From G965216695 sp965216695 (GTDB lineage: Bacteria; Pseudomonadota; Gammaproteobacteria; Pseudomonadales; Azotimanducaceae): a stretch of DNA of 64,000 bases. The DNA lies in the NCBI GenBank assembly GCA_965216695.1, contig OZ244212.1, positions 4,402,001 to 4,466,000 on the forward strand. Direction: 5' to 3'. Position 1 is the stretch's first letter, and each line of letters starts with the position of its first letter. This document shows, one piece after another, positions 51,692-60,514 of the stretch. The notes below the pieces were generated by a model. That model was not told the DNA's origin, ran no database searches, and saw only the letters and a list, made by a program, of their open reading frames with translations. Position numbers and translations under genes: made by a program.

Positions 51692-52945
51692 ATGAAACGG
51701 CTGGGCATCACCTGCGGAGGTTTGCTGCTGATCCTTACGCACACCGCGCACGCTGCGGTTTGTACCGCGCCTGGGGATGCGCATAGCTGTGCCGGTGAAA
51801 CGGACCCGATTGCGGAGTGCGGGCGCCTGGTTACCGAAGATGCGCTTGACGCATCGGCGCGGTTGACGCTGTGCCAGGCGCTGGTAGACGCCGGCAACCT
51901 GGACGAAGCCACGGTGCTCGTAACGGGCGGCATGGACACCTGCGACCGGCAACGCGGGCTGTGCGCCGAATACCGGATTGTGCTCAGCAATCTGGAAGAA
52001 GCCAGGCAAAAGCAGAATCGCGAGGATCCGAACGCGGCGCGACGCAAGGCCGACGCACAACGTGCGTACTGTCTTGGACCCATCGCGAACGAGCGCGGTA
52101 TTGCCGCGTGCGAACACCTGCTGGTTTCCAACGCGAAAGACCGCGCGGTTTACGTCGGATTGGCGGAGAAACTGTTGAAGATAGGACAGCCCGCGCGCGC
52201 GGTGAGCTACCTGAAACGGGGCAAATCGGCGCTCGGTGCATCGGCCGATCTCGACGAGTTGACGCGCACCGCCGAGTCGCAACGGCAGGTATTGGTAAAG
52301 GAGTGCCTGACCGACCGCTCCATGACCGATTGCGACAACGCGCTGCTGGCGGGAGCTGCAGACGAGTATCGAATACAGCGTCAGCGCGGGCGTCTGTTTG
52401 CCGATTCCGGTCGGCTTTCGCAGGCTTTCAAGGCCTATCAATCCGCGCTGTCGTTGCGCCGGAACGACCGCGAAACCGCGCAGGCTGTTACAGCACTGGA
52501 CCCAGCGCGATTCCGCGCGAATCGAACCGCGCTGCTGCGCACTCAGGCCCAAGCGTATCGCGTGCTGGGCCAACCCGACGACGAGACCCGGGTACTGGAG
52601 ATGCTCGCGGCGGCGGGTGACAGCGGCGCGTCCGAGCGTCTGGCGGAGATCCGTGGTCCGGATAGCGTGCCGCCCGGACAGGCGGCCACCAGACCGCTAG
52701 ACACCGTTGCAGACGCCGCGAACGGCAATAGCATAGACGGGCGAGATACCGTATCGAGCTACGTCGCTGATTCTGGGCCGAATTCCGCGGTGGAAACGCC
52801 GGCTACCGAAGCGGCCGCGCCGGTTGCCGTCGACACAGCATCAACGCAGGCGACCAATGGGGGTACGCAGGAGGCTGATGCACCCTCGGGCGGTTCGGCC
52901 ACCAGATTCCGCAACGGTCTATTGGCTGGCGGGCGCAGTTACTGA
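51692..52945 (+). CDS. Secreted TPR-like protein in the kinase operon
   Basis: 417 aa from the ATG of MKRLGI, two bases after the lipoprotein stop. Signal peptide ends near AHAAV. Residues about 30-320 form helical pairs typical of TPR repeats (LTLCQALVDAGNLDEATVLV, then YLKRGKSALG and LFADSGRLSQAFKAY), with many Cys pairs in the first 200 residues. The last about 90 residues are low-complexity Ala/Thr/Pro. Probably a periplasmic scaffold acting with the kinase and lipoprotein. Faces tagF tail to tail across 17 bases. Confidence 0.75.
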   Translation: MKRLGITCGGLLLILTHTAHAAVCTAPGDAHSCAGETDPIAECGRLVTEDALDASARLTLCQALVDAGNLDEATVLVTGGMDTCDRQRGLCAEYRIVLSNLEEARQKQNREDPNAARRKADAQRAYCLGPIANERGIAACEHLLVSNAKDRAVYVGLAEKLLKIGQPARAVSYLKRGKSALGASADLDELTRTAESQRQVLVKECLTDRSMTDCDNALLAGAADEYRIQRQRGRLFADSGRLSQAFKAYQSALSLRRNDRETAQAVTALDPARFRANRTALLRTQAQAYRVLGQPDDETRVLEMLAAAGDSGASERLAEIRGPDSVPPGQAATRPLDTVADAANGNSIDGRDTVSSYVADSGPNSAVETPATEAAAPVAVDTASTQATNGGTQEADAPSGGSATRFRNGLLAGGRSY

Positions 52946-52962
52946 CAGCGGCGCACCGGCGC

Positions 52963-53694
52963 TCAGTCGTCAATCAGCTTCAGGGGGTCGAGTTCCTCTG
53001 CACCGGGGAAGAGATACGGGGCAAACGTCTCCGGGTCGGGAAGATCTGGCGCAATGATCAGTTGGCGCGCGGGCGCCGTGTGCAGCGTGTACCACAACGA
53101 CGGCGCCTGCCAACGTGCGCCGAGTGTCGCCTGCAGCAGATCTGCGGCCGATTCGTTATCGAACGTTGCACCGTTAAGCCGGGCCGCGTACCAGTCGCCC
53201 TCCACACCACCCACCGCCGTCGCGGCAGGCCCACCCGAGAGCGTTAAACTGCGCAGCGCAATCTGCTGGGCGAACGCGTCCAGATCCAGATCGTCGTCGT
53301 CCAGCGTTGCCAGAAGCTGCTGTTCCATTTCGTTGAACCAGCCGGCGTTGGCGGCTGCAGCCGCGATAACGCCGTTGGTTTCCGGAAGAGATGCGGCAAC
53401 CAGCAACGGAAAGTGACGGTTCACGCGATCCACACTCGGCATTACGGCACCGATCCATGCGTTCGAATCCAGCACCCCAGGAGAGATACAGAAGCGCCAG
53501 ATTGGGCTCGTTAGATAGCTGTTCAGCCAGCCGTCACCCAGACCGGTACGGCGCGATTGGATGCATTGTTGCAGCCAGGCGTCGATCCCCTTGATCCAGG
53601 CCTGATCCAACCCGCGCTGCACGAAGTCGCCACGGCTCGGCGTTTTACCGAAGAACCCCGTCGTGGGTTCAGGCATTACAAGCTGGTCGGGCAT
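52963..53694 (-). CDS. tagF: Type VI secretion associated protein TagF
   Basis: 243 aa. N-terminal FFGKTPSRGDFVQRGL (about 13-28) is the TagF/DUF2094 hallmark, followed by WLNSYLTSPIWRF and GAVMPSVDRVNRHFPL. TagF acts in post-translational control of T6SS assembly, in some species repressing it independently of the kinase. The ATG at 53694 overlaps the tssM end by 19 bases; the second ATG at 53676 overlaps the tssM stop as TAATG and may be the real start. Last gene of the tagH-tagF operon. Confidence 0.92.
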   Translation of the reverse strand: MPDQLVMPEPTTGFFGKTPSRGDFVQRGLDQAWIKGIDAWLQQCIQSRRTGLGDGWLNSYLTSPIWRFCISPGVLDSNAWIGAVMPSVDRVNRHFPLLVAASLPETNGVIAAAAANAGWFNEMEQQLLATLDDDDLDLDAFAQQIALRSLTLSGGPAATAVGGVEGDWYAARLNGATFDNESAADLLQATLGARWQAPSLWYTLHTAPARQLIIAPDLPDPETFAPYLFPGAEELDPLKLIDD

Positions 53695-56600
53695 CGAAAC
53701 TTCGTCAGTTCCGGGAGACTGAACGGGTTGTATGCGCTGTGGGCCATCAGCACGAACTGGGCTTCGCGTCCGTCGACGGCAAAACGCACATGGTAGCGTT
53801 CGGAATCGCCAACCCGGGTGATGGACCGGGGATCAAGCATTCTGAACAGCGACCAGGGCCCCGACTCGCGCTGCGTTGTGCGCCCGGTCGGTCCGGCGGG
53901 CAGCATCTGGATCCGCGTTTCCGATACGTTGGTTTCGCTTGGCCAGCGAAACGCGGTGGGCCGCTTGGGGCCGAAGCTGTATTCCAGCGGCGGGTTGTCG
54001 TCCAGCACGAACGATACGGATTGCAGCGAGGTATCGATCTCATCGGGCGTCAGTTCGAAGCTGACGCTCAGTGACGGCGAGCCGCGAAAGAACGCATCCT
54101 GAATCGCCCGGGCGTTTTCGAACTGGCGCAGCGCGGCCGCCGAAATTCGGGGGCCGGTACCGTCGGTTGCACGCAGTCGCCACGGCTTGCGGGTGGTATC
54201 GACGTGCGGCGCCAGGTAGTTGTCGAAGAATTCGTCAATCAAGCCGCCGGGACCGAAAAACGTAGCGAAATCTTCCATCTGAATGTCGCGTTGTGCTGTT
54301 CGCACGATAGGGAAGCGGTTGGCGATGGCGTCGTCGCAGAACCGCTTTGCACCGCCGGCCCATTCGTTGTTTATGTACGAGGAAATGCCGCCGAAGGCCA
54401 CGCCGCTGGCCTGGTCTGCGGCCGTGGCCAGCAGGTCCTGCAGCAGCTGGCCCTGCCGGTTGCCTTCGTTTTTCAGACGCTGCAGCGTTTGTTCGCCCGA
54501 CTGCGCGACGTGGGGAGGAACACCCCCGCGGCTGGCTTGTGTGTCGACCAGGCTCATGAATTCGTACAACTGGCGCAGCAGGTCCAGAATCGGTTGCAGC
54601 GGGCTCGGCCCGTCGCCGTCCCCGCGTAGACGATGCAGGTAGTCGAAACGGCGTTCCAGTACGCTCAATCGCGCGCCGGCCGCAGACAACCGTTGGCCGA
54701 CCCCGGTCCGGTTCACGATCGCCTGCATCTCCTCACCGCCCGCGGCTGCACCATTCAGAGCGTCAGCGACTCCGGCCGCGGGATCGAGGTTGGTTGCGTC
54801 GATCAACGCGTCGATCAACAGCGCGATTGGCGACGGCTCCGACGCCAATGCGCCGAGTATCGATGCAGCCTGTCGCGGCGTGCCGAACGGTGCCAGCGTC
54901 AGATCGCTGAGCAGACTTTCGTATACGTTTGCGTACTCGGTCATGTACCGGTCTTTTACGCGATCGGCCAGTGCGAGCGCCTGATCCGGCCCGGAAAACT
55001 GGGCATCGCGGCCGAGTACCCAACGTTCTTCGAGCATACGCGAAGCAATGCGCGCGCTTTCCGGCAGAAACACTTTGCGGAATGCTGCGGGTGTGTACAT
55101 CGGCGGCAGCGGTTCCGATAACGGATCGCCGGACGTGCGCACGAAAACGATCGGGGCATTCGGCCCGGCCGCCGACGCAATGTCGAACCCACGTATGTCA
55201 CCGGTGTCTGCAAGCATGAGGCGCCCGAAAATGCGTTCTTCGAGGGGCGTGCGGAGCAGTTGGTTGCGTGCGCGGTCTATCAGCGTCTGGTCGAGCGGCC
55301 TCGACAGCGGCGGCGGTTCGTCGCTATCTTCGAACAGCGCGCTCAGGTGCGCCCGGTAGTCGCGCAGGCTATCGCTGCGTCCGCGTGTGGTACCGGCAAT
55401 CAGCGCCAGCCACGTGCTGATGGCCGTGCCATCGTAATGCTCGGGCGACTCGAGCATGAGGTAGCGCTTCAGTGTCTCATACTGAAAGTCTGCACTGTCC
55501 GGGTTGCGTATGTGATCTTCCAGCGTGTCCATTACGCGGGGTAGAAACTGTTCATTGAGCAGACGCCGATAGGCGATCTGGGCTGCGTCGTCGAGCTTCG
55601 TTCCCTGGTACAGGCCAAGGCGCATCGTTAGAGGAATGTCGGGTTCGTCGATATCGTCTGGTGCGGCAGCGTCCTGCCCGGCGGTCGTTTCGGGCGCTGA
55701 TTCCGGGTCGGGGTCGGATTCGGCGTGTGCCGTGCCAGGATACTCAAGAGCGATGTCGCGCACCCTCGTGAGGGTCGGTGCAACGGCTTCGACGATTGGC
55801 GCGTTGCTGCTCAATGTGGCGACCGATGTTCGCAGGCCGTCCAGTGGATCAGACAACGCCTGCAACGCAGCGTCATTGCGGGCGAAGCTGATCGCCCAAC
55901 CGGCGAGAAGCGCGAGCACAACGAGCCCGATGCCTGCGTAGGCCGCCGATTGTGTCCAGGCGCGACGCCGTTCGAGGCGTGGGTTGGTGCCCGCAAGTTC
56001 AGACTCACGGAATATGACGTTGCGTAGCAGGTTGGCAACAAAGAAGCTGCGGCCGCGTCCGTGGAACGATGGCAGCGGCTGTTGGCCGAATCCGAAATTG
56101 CGTGCCAGGGTACCTACCAGCCGATCGATCGGCGTGCCTTCCTGAGTGCCGCTCGTAAAATACACACCGCGAACGAACGGTACGTGTTCAAATCGACTGC
56201 CCTGAAAGATCTCGTTCAAAAACGTGCTCAGGATCGGCTTTACGTTTTTCACCTGAACGGGAAAATCGTGGATCAGGCTGCGCCGGGACGGGTCGCGTTC
56301 GTGCTGGATGCGTTCGAGCACGCGCTGATTGAGCCGTTCGATCAATAGATCGAATTCGCGGTCGAATTCGGCCACGGGGTTGTCGGCCGGAGCGTCCGTT
56401 GCCGGAAAGGTGAATCCCCAGACCTGTTTACGCTCTTCGGTCGACAGGTCGTCGAAGAACTCTATGAATCCGGCCAACAGATCGGATTTGGTGAACATCA
56501 CGTAGATCGGGACCCGTACGCCGCAGCGTTCGTACAGTTCCTGCAGGCGTTTGCGGATCGCGCTCACGTGGTCGGTCCGTTGGCGCGGCGAAAGTGTCAG

Positions 56601-57269
56601 AATGTCACTGAGGCTCAGGCACAGGATCGCGCCGTTGATGGGTCGGCGCTTACGGTGCTTCTTCAGCAGATCCAAAAATCCGAACCACTCCTTCTGATCG
56701 GCGGCCGCGTCGCTGTCCTGCGTGACGTAGCGTCCGGCGGTGTCCAGCAGAATCGCTTCGTCGGTGAACCACCAGTCGCAGTTGCGCGTACCGCCAATAC
56801 CCTCGACCGGACCCTGACCGTGCCTGTCTGCGAGCGGAAAGTGCAGGCCGGAATGCTGCAGCGCCGTCGTCTTGCCCGAACCGGGTGGACCGATGATCAC
56901 GTACCACGGCAGCTCGTACAGGTTGAGCCGCTTGCCGCGCTTGCGCGTGGATTTCAGCGTGGCGATCGCCTCGTCAAAGCGGGCCCGGAGTTCATCGGTG
57001 CGTTCCGGTTCGGGAACCGCTTCGTCCTGCTGATCCGCGATCTGGGAAGCGATCGCGTCCGAGGTCTTCTGGCTGCGCATCTGGCGTACGAGGAGCACCA
57101 CCAGCCAGACGATGATGACCCCCATGATCGTGATTGCGCGGGCTACCGGTGATTCCCACGGACGTGCGTCCGCGAACGCGAACAGCGGCCCCAAAAACCA
57201 GATGACGAGTGCGATTGCGAGCAGTCCGATACACGCGATGAACCACGGGCTCGTCAGTAGGCGCTTCAT
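53676..57269 (-). CDS. tssM: Type VI secretion membrane subunit TssM (IcmF)
   Basis: 1197 aa inner-membrane ring component spanning to the periplasm. Two N-terminal membrane helices (about 10-30 and 44-63), cytosolic domain with Walker A GPPGSGKT (127-134) and a NTPase-like fold, a third membrane helix near residue 440, then a large periplasmic part that binds TssJ. The intact Walker A suggests nucleotide binding. Four-base overlap with tssL upstream (ATGA) and overlap with tagF. Typical IcmF length is 1100-1300. Confidence 0.96.
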   Translation of the reverse strand: MKRLLTSPWFIACIGLLAIALVIWFLGPLFAFADARPWESPVARAITIMGVIIVWLVVLLVRQMRSQKTSDAIASQIADQQDEAVPEPERTDELRARFDEAIATLKSTRKRGKRLNLYELPWYVIIGPPGSGKTTALQHSGLHFPLADRHGQGPVEGIGGTRNCDWWFTDEAILLDTAGRYVTQDSDAAADQKEWFGFLDLLKKHRKRRPINGAILCLSLSDILTLSPRQRTDHVSAIRKRLQELYERCGVRVPIYVMFTKSDLLAGFIEFFDDLSTEERKQVWGFTFPATDAPADNPVAEFDREFDLLIERLNQRVLERIQHERDPSRRSLIHDFPVQVKNVKPILSTFLNEIFQGSRFEHVPFVRGVYFTSGTQEGTPIDRLVGTLARNFGFGQQPLPSFHGRGRSFFVANLLRNVIFRESELAGTNPRLERRRAWTQSAAYAGIGLVVLALLAGWAISFARNDAALQALSDPLDGLRTSVATLSSNAPIVEAVAPTLTRVRDIALEYPGTAHAESDPDPESAPETTAGQDAAAPDDIDEPDIPLTMRLGLYQGTKLDDAAQIAYRRLLNEQFLPRVMDTLEDHIRNPDSADFQYETLKRYLMLESPEHYDGTAISTWLALIAGTTRGRSDSLRDYRAHLSALFEDSDEPPPLSRPLDQTLIDRARNQLLRTPLEERIFGRLMLADTGDIRGFDIASAAGPNAPIVFVRTSGDPLSEPLPPMYTPAAFRKVFLPESARIASRMLEERWVLGRDAQFSGPDQALALADRVKDRYMTEYANVYESLLSDLTLAPFGTPRQAASILGALASEPSPIALLIDALIDATNLDPAAGVADALNGAAAGGEEMQAIVNRTGVGQRLSAAGARLSVLERRFDYLHRLRGDGDGPSPLQPILDLLRQLYEFMSLVDTQASRGGVPPHVAQSGEQTLQRLKNEGNRQGQLLQDLLATAADQASGVAFGGISSYINNEWAGGAKRFCDDAIANRFPIVRTAQRDIQMEDFATFFGPGGLIDEFFDNYLAPHVDTTRKPWRLRATDGTGPRISAAALRQFENARAIQDAFFRGSPSLSVSFELTPDEIDTSLQSVSFVLDDNPPLEYSFGPKRPTAFRWPSETNVSETRIQMLPAGPTGRTTQRESGPWSLFRMLDPRSITRVGDSERYHVRFAVDGREAQFVLMAHSAYNPFSLPELTKFRCPTSL

Positions 57270-58552
57270 CGAGCGCCTATCGTGGGGAGAAGACGGATCT
57301 CGACGCGGCGGTTGTTTGCACGCTCGCCGGCGTTGTTCTGATCACAGGTGGCGCAGTACGGCTCCGAATCGGCGCGGGGTTCAGCAACGATACGCTCGGC
57401 AGGTAGTGACTGGCGCACCAGCAGATCCACCACGGCTTGAGCCCGGGCTTTAGACAGTTCCCAATTCGATGGGAATCGGATGCTGCGGATCGGGACGTTG
57501 TCGGTGTGTCCGGTAACGATGACGCGTCCGGGCAGTGTTTCGAGCACCCGCGCCGCCGTTTCGAGCGTCGCGCGTCCATCGGCTGCAATGGTCGTAGAGC
57601 CCTGGTTGAACAACCCGCGAAAAATCACGGTGTTGGCATCGCTGCCGGCCTCGGTATCTGCATTGGCGGCAATCTCAGCGGACATTTCGCTGACAAAGGA
57701 GCGCGCCGTGGGCGGCGGAGGCGGGGGTGCCGACAACGAGGGCAGGTCATTACCGATGGTCGCGATCCGGTGCGCCAGGGGATCGGACGCTACGCCCAGC
57801 AGGCGCAACAGAACAAAGAAGGTCACCACTGCTATCGCGCCGGCCACGGCAGCGACCACCCACCAGGGTACGTAACGCACCAGCCCTGGACGGGTGTCCG
57901 TGACGCCTTCCCAATGTGGCGAAAGTGCTCGCTCGGCCGGTGCGCGCTGGCGGGAGATCACGCTGTAGAGATCTGAGCGGATCGTCTCCAGCAGGTTCAG
58001 CCCGTCGCCCATACGACGGTATTTGCCCTGGAAGCCTAGTGACAGGCATACGTAGATCAATTCCAGAAGGTCGACGTACTGGCCTGGATCCTGTTTCAGC
58101 CGATCAAGAATCTCGAAAAGCTTCTCGCCGGCATAGACTTCGTTGTGAAACTCGGCGAGCAGCGTCCGCGCGCCCCAGTTGCTTTCGCTGCCCCAGGGCG
58201 TGTTGAGAATGGCTTCGTCCAGGAAGCCGCAGATTGTGTAGCGGGCCACCGACTGCACCTGCGGCGACGCACCGTCGGCGGCGAGGCGGGATTCGAAGGT
58301 GCGTACGTCCTGACACAGATGGCGGAACAGGTCGTCGGTGTCATCCAGACGGGTTGTCTGACGCAGTTGGGACGCAACGGCCAGCAGCGTGCTCGCGGCG
58401 GACAGCACCGGGTTGGCACCAGCTCCCTGAAGCTCAAGGGCGCCATAATCGGCGGCGGGGGCGGGCGCCTCTGGCGCAGGAACTCCGCGTCCGCCCGGAC
58501 GCGGCTTTATAACGGTGCCTTCGCTCTGGCTGAATGGATCCTTGTCGGTCAT
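57266..58552 (-). CDS. tssL: Type VI secretion membrane subunit TssL with OmpA-like peptidoglycan-binding domain
   Basis: 428 aa. DotU/IcmH domain (about residues 55-245) with FLDEAILNTPWG (about 110-121) and LLELIYVCLSLGFQGKYR. One membrane helix (about 232-252) crosses the inner membrane. The periplasmic C-terminus (about 300-425) is OmpA-like: VTGHTDNVPI (about 345-354) and ANNRRVEIRL near the end. This extended TssL anchors the membrane complex to peptidoglycan directly, as in systems without a separate TagL. Coupled to tssM. Confidence 0.95.
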   Translation of the reverse strand: MTDKDPFSQSEGTVIKPRPGGRGVPAPEAPAPAADYGALELQGAGANPVLSAASTLLAVASQLRQTTRLDDTDDLFRHLCQDVRTFESRLAADGASPQVQSVARYTICGFLDEAILNTPWGSESNWGARTLLAEFHNEVYAGEKLFEILDRLKQDPGQYVDLLELIYVCLSLGFQGKYRRMGDGLNLLETIRSDLYSVISRQRAPAERALSPHWEGVTDTRPGLVRYVPWWVVAAVAGAIAVVTFFVLLRLLGVASDPLAHRIATIGNDLPSLSAPPPPPPTARSFVSEMSAEIAANADTEAGSDANTVIFRGLFNQGSTTIAADGRATLETAARVLETLPGRVIVTGHTDNVPIRSIRFPSNWELSKARAQAVVDLLVRQSLPAERIVAEPRADSEPYCATCDQNNAGERANNRRVEIRLLPTIGAR

Positions 58553-58591
58553 CGTGGCGTCATTATCATCGTGGTTCTACGCGTGCGCAGA

Positions 58592-59929
58592 TCAACCGCG
58601 AATAGCCCACAGTTCCAGACGCAGGCCGGCGAACTTTCGCCCGAGGTGGATCGCGAGTGCGCCGGTCTTGTTGAGTCCCTGCCAGAGTTCCGCTTTCGTA
58701 TCCAGTTCGAAATATGTCGAACCGCTGTGATACGGAATTTGCTGCGGCGCGACGGACAGCGCGCGTATCGGAATGCCGGGTAGAAGTTTGTTCACAACCT
58801 CGGCAATCTCTTCCTGTGCCGCCAGTTTTACGAGTGCAGGAAACTGCTGCAGCACCTGATCCTGGGACATGTCGGCGGCCACGGCGAGTACGAATCGCGC
58901 GTGTTCCACCAGCGACTGATCGCCAATGCTGCCGGCGAAGAGGTTCAGGTTGGGGTATTCCTTTAGCGGTATCGGTACCGCGCGACGTTCTAGAATCACG
59001 CCGAGCGCAGCGCGGATGTCGGCGACCACGGGTTCGAACGTGGCGCGTAGATCGTCGTGGTCGTACGTTGCGTACTCACTTGCACGCTTGTTGTCGGCGA
59101 CGAACGTCGCGAGTTCTCCGGCAATACGCAGCAGGGTCCGGTAGAGGGCCTCCGGGTGCGTTCCTGTAATCCCGGCCAGATGGGCGATGTCGGGAGTGAA
59201 GCGATTGATCGCCTGGAGCATCACGAAGTCGGCGGTTTGCGCGGTACCGATCTGCGCGGAGCTGACGCGGCCGGACAGTTCTTCCGCGCGGTGATTGAGC
59301 AGCCCGAGGATTTCCTTCAGAAAGCCCGCCAGCCGGTCGTTGGCCTGGGCGTGCAGTGTGGGAGGAATGTAATTGGCGTCCAGAACCACCTGGCGATTGC
59401 TCTGGCACTCCACAACCTGCGCAATCCCAAGCTTGGTGTAGCCGTCCAGGGGCTGGCTTTCAAAACGCAGCTCGGTGCGAATGGGCGCTACCTGAATCTG
59501 CGTGCTGCTGGCGGCGGCGTTGCTGGTATTGTCGCGCACGTCCAGATCGACCAGGCCGTGTTTGTGCAGCACGCCGGAGTCGGCCGCCGCAAAGTGTTCC
59601 TGTTGGCCGGCAGCGAGCGTGGGCAGGCAGAGGAACAGACGCTCGTTGCTGAGATCGGTTGGCACATCGATGGGGGTCGGCGCAACGTCTTCGCCCGGCA
59701 TCACCACCGGTGTGCCGTCCGGAAATATGGCTTCGGCGCGGGCGAGTGCGACCTGACCGGAAGCGAGCCGGTCGCGGTCGAGCTCAAGCTGGGTAAACCC
59801 CCAGCCGAACCCGTGATGGGCCCCCAGTGCCGCATGTACCAGGTGCTCTAGATAGCGGCGCTCCTGCTGAAAGTGTTGCGGTCTCAGCAGCATTCCTTCG
59901 GACCAGACGACTTTGTTTTTGTTTGCCAC
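58592..59929 (-). CDS. tssK: Type VI secretion baseplate subunit TssK
   Basis: 445 aa, cytosolic adaptor linking baseplate to the TssJLM membrane complex. The start VVWSEGMLLRPQHFQQ (about 7-22) is the TssK signature, followed by QLELDRDRLASGQVAL and the C-terminal region with QIPYHSGSTYFELD. Length is normal (about 440-450). 39 bases before tssL and 12 bases after tssJ in the minus-strand operon. Confidence 0.96.
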   Translation of the reverse strand: MANKNKVVWSEGMLLRPQHFQQERRYLEHLVHAALGAHHGFGWGFTQLELDRDRLASGQVALARAEAIFPDGTPVVMPGEDVAPTPIDVPTDLSNERLFLCLPTLAAGQQEHFAAADSGVLHKHGLVDLDVRDNTSNAAASSTQIQVAPIRTELRFESQPLDGYTKLGIAQVVECQSNRQVVLDANYIPPTLHAQANDRLAGFLKEILGLLNHRAEELSGRVSSAQIGTAQTADFVMLQAINRFTPDIAHLAGITGTHPEALYRTLLRIAGELATFVADNKRASEYATYDHDDLRATFEPVVADIRAALGVILERRAVPIPLKEYPNLNLFAGSIGDQSLVEHARFVLAVAADMSQDQVLQQFPALVKLAAQEEIAEVVNKLLPGIPIRALSVAPQQIPYHSGSTYFELDTKAELWQGLNKTGALAIHLGRKFAGLRLELWAIRG

Positions 59930-59941
59930 TCAGTACTTCCG

Positions 59942-60457
59942 TCAGTCGAACGCCAGTGTCAGGCTGTTTTCGTGTAACGACACCTGCATCTTTCGGTTGC
60001 GAAATAGTAGCTTGTCTTTCAGCGTCTCGTCTCGGATTTCCGCGAGGTCGCGCCATCGGGCGGTATCGATATCCTCGAACGCTGCCAGTGCGCCGATGTA
60101 GCGTGCGTCGTCGGCAATCTCAAGCACTATCTTCTGTTCGGTGCCGGGTGCAATCTGCAGTTTGTCGACGCCAATGAGTTCCACACCCAGATGATCGCGT
60201 GCCTTTGCAGGTTGCGGGTACAGGTCGAATAGCGTCGCGTCGTTGAAGTTGGCGGCTGCCGCTAGTTGGAAAATCATCAGATCAACGCGTTGCGGTGTGC
60301 CGTCACTGCGCGGATTGAGGGCGTCCGATCCGGTGATGCTTACGGACAGGGGCTCCGGCTTGGGTGGTTTCGGACTACCGGCGCACCCTGCGAGCAGGAG
60401 CAGGGCCATTCCGGTGGCCAGGGCGCAGAAGGCGGTAGAGCGGTTGGAGATCATCAT
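59942..60457 (-). CDS. tssJ: Type VI secretion outer-membrane lipoprotein TssJ
   Basis: 171 aa. Signal peptide with lipobox LLAGC (about residue 25). Mature transthyretin-like sandwich with NPRSDGTPQRVDLMIFQL (about 48-65) and DKLLFRNRKMQVSL near the end, typical of TssJ/VasD, which binds periplasmic TssM. ATGs at codons 1 and 2 are both possible starts. 57 bases after tagH. Confidence 0.93.
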   Translation of the reverse strand: MMISNRSTAFCALATGMALLLLAGCAGSPKPPKPEPLSVSITGSDALNPRSDGTPQRVDLMIFQLAAAANFNDATLFDLYPQPAKARDHLGVELIGVDKLQIAPGTEQKIVLEIADDARYIGALAAFEDIDTARWRDLAEIRDETLKDKLLFRNRKMQVSLHENSLTLAFD

Positions 60458-60514
60458 ATGTTGTCCTGCCTCCTGGTGCTTAACACTTATACTTTTTACT
60501 TGGCTGCCATTCAG

